The position numbers were made by a program, and so were the translations under genes. From Acidobacteriota bacterium (GTDB taxonomy: Bacteria > Acidobacteriota > Holophagae > Holophagales > Holophagaceae), in the NCBI GenBank assembly GCA_021778785.1, contig JAJYBX010000125.1, forward strand, positions 1 through 6,176: 6,176 nt of DNA. The letters run 5' to 3'. Every line of letters begins with the position of its first letter. Within the stretch, counting starts at the first letter, position 1. Shown in pieces: positions 5,582 through 6,176 of the stretch. Under the pieces are notes generated by a model. That model had not been told where the DNA came from. It did not search any database and saw only the letters and a list, made by a program, of their open reading frames with translations.

Positions 5582-6176
5582 GTGCGATCGACCGCCCTCG
5601 CCCTCCTGCTCGTTTTCGCCTTGCCGGCCCTCCGCGCCGACGAGGGCATGTGGACCTTCGACAATGTGCCCGTGAAGCGGATCCAGGCCAAGTACGGCTT
5701 CGCGCCGGATGCGGCCTGGCTCCACCGGCTCCAGCTGGCCACGGTGCGCTTCCCCGGCGGGACTGGCGCCTTCGTCAGCGCCGACGGCCTCGTCATCACC
5801 AACCACCACGTGGGCCGGGGCGTCATCGCCCAGCTCTCCAGCGCGAAGGCCGACTACGTGAAGGATGGCTTCGCCGCGGCCGACCGGGACCACGAGCTGA
5901 AGGCCCCGGGCCTGGAGCTCATGGAGCTGGTCTCCAGCGAGGACGTCACCGCGCGGGTGGAGGCGGCGGTGAAGACGGGCATGACGGACGCGCAGGCTCT
6001 TGTCGCCCGGCGCAACGCCCTGGCCGAGCTCCGCAGGGCCGAGGAGGCCCGCACCGGCCTCGTGTGCGAGCCCGTGACCCTCTACCAGGGCGGCGAGTAC
6101 TGGCTCTACCGCTACCGGAAGTTCGACGACGTGCGCCTCGTGGCCGCGCCGGAGCTGCAGGTGGCGGCCTTCGGTG
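5582..6176 (+). CDS. Second S46 family dipeptidyl-peptidase, N-terminal part (partial)
   Basis: This is a paralogue of the preceding gene, cut by the window edge after 198 full codons. It starts at GTG with a good ribosome site. The signal peptide is residues 1-19 (basic start, LALLLVFALPALRA) and the mature protein begins DEGMWTFDNVPVKRIQAKYG. The catalytic His is His76 in ITNHHVGRG, and like its neighbour it has Val where characterised S46 enzymes have Cys after NHH. The conserved CEPVTLYQGGEYWLYRY block (from about residue 165) matches the first protein's CEHVSLYQGGEHWIYSY. By hand count about 99 of 179 aligned residues (about 55%) are identical, highest around the His motif and lowest in the charged helix before the Cys. 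The Asp, Ser and specificity residue lie beyond the window, so activity and P1 preference cannot be judged. The tandem order suggests an old duplication with possible division of substrate preference. Confidence 0.93.
   Translation, partial: MRSTALALLLVFALPALRADEGMWTFDNVPVKRIQAKYGFAPDAAWLHRLQLATVRFPGGTGAFVSADGLVITNHHVGRGVIAQLSSAKADYVKDGFAAADRDHELKAPGLELMELVSSEDVTARVEAAVKTGMTDAQALVARRNALAELRRAEEARTGLVCEPVTLYQGGEYWLYRYRKFDDVRLVAAPELQVAAFG

Overview
The window is about 6.2 kb of GC-rich DNA from a Gram-negative (diderm) bacterium. It codes for signal peptides, a lipoprotein, an outer-membrane factor and periplasmic peptidases. The combination of S46 dipeptidyl-peptidases, an HME-type efflux operon and this base composition fits Acidobacteriota of the Holophaga/Geothrix type, but that placement is a recollection-based guess and not shown by the sequence.

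Left half (1-3228, minus strand): a tightly packed tripartite RND efflux operon. In transcription order it has a small exported Cys/His protein of unknown function (3228-2869), a TolC/CzcC-type outer-membrane factor (2799-1618), a lipoprotein membrane-fusion adaptor of the CusB/CzcB type (1621-506), and the N-terminal 171 residues of the inner-membrane RND pump (513-1, cut by the window edge). The last three genes overlap by 4 and 8 bases, which suggests translational coupling. Family features of the pump and adaptor point to heavy-metal efflux (HME), but the metal cannot be read from what is present.

Middle (3229-3388): a divergent control region, visibly poorer in GC than the genes. It holds an exact tandem hexamer GGTTTA-N5-GGTTTA (11-bp period, identical to the enterobacterial PhoP-box pattern and typical of OmpR/PhoB-family response regulator sites) next to two overlapping perfect palindromes. 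This is the most interesting regulatory signal in the window.

Right half (3389-6176, plus strand): two tandem paralogous S46 family serine dipeptidyl-peptidases. The first is complete (695 aa) with a readable His-Asp-Ser triad and a Gly at the position that separates DPP7-like from DPP11-like enzymes. The second starts at a GTG at 5582 and is cut by the window edge after 198 codons. They are about 55% identical by hand count over the shared N-terminal ~180 residues. Between them (5477-5581) sits a long near-perfect hairpin built of 9-bp tandem units (CCACAGATT / AATCTGTGG). It looks like a dispersed intergenic repeat or an mRNA processing/stability element, and not like a classical terminator.

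I see no RNA genes, CRISPR array, insertion sequence or clearly novel multi-gene system. The long overlapping open frames on the opposite strands are by-products of high GC content.
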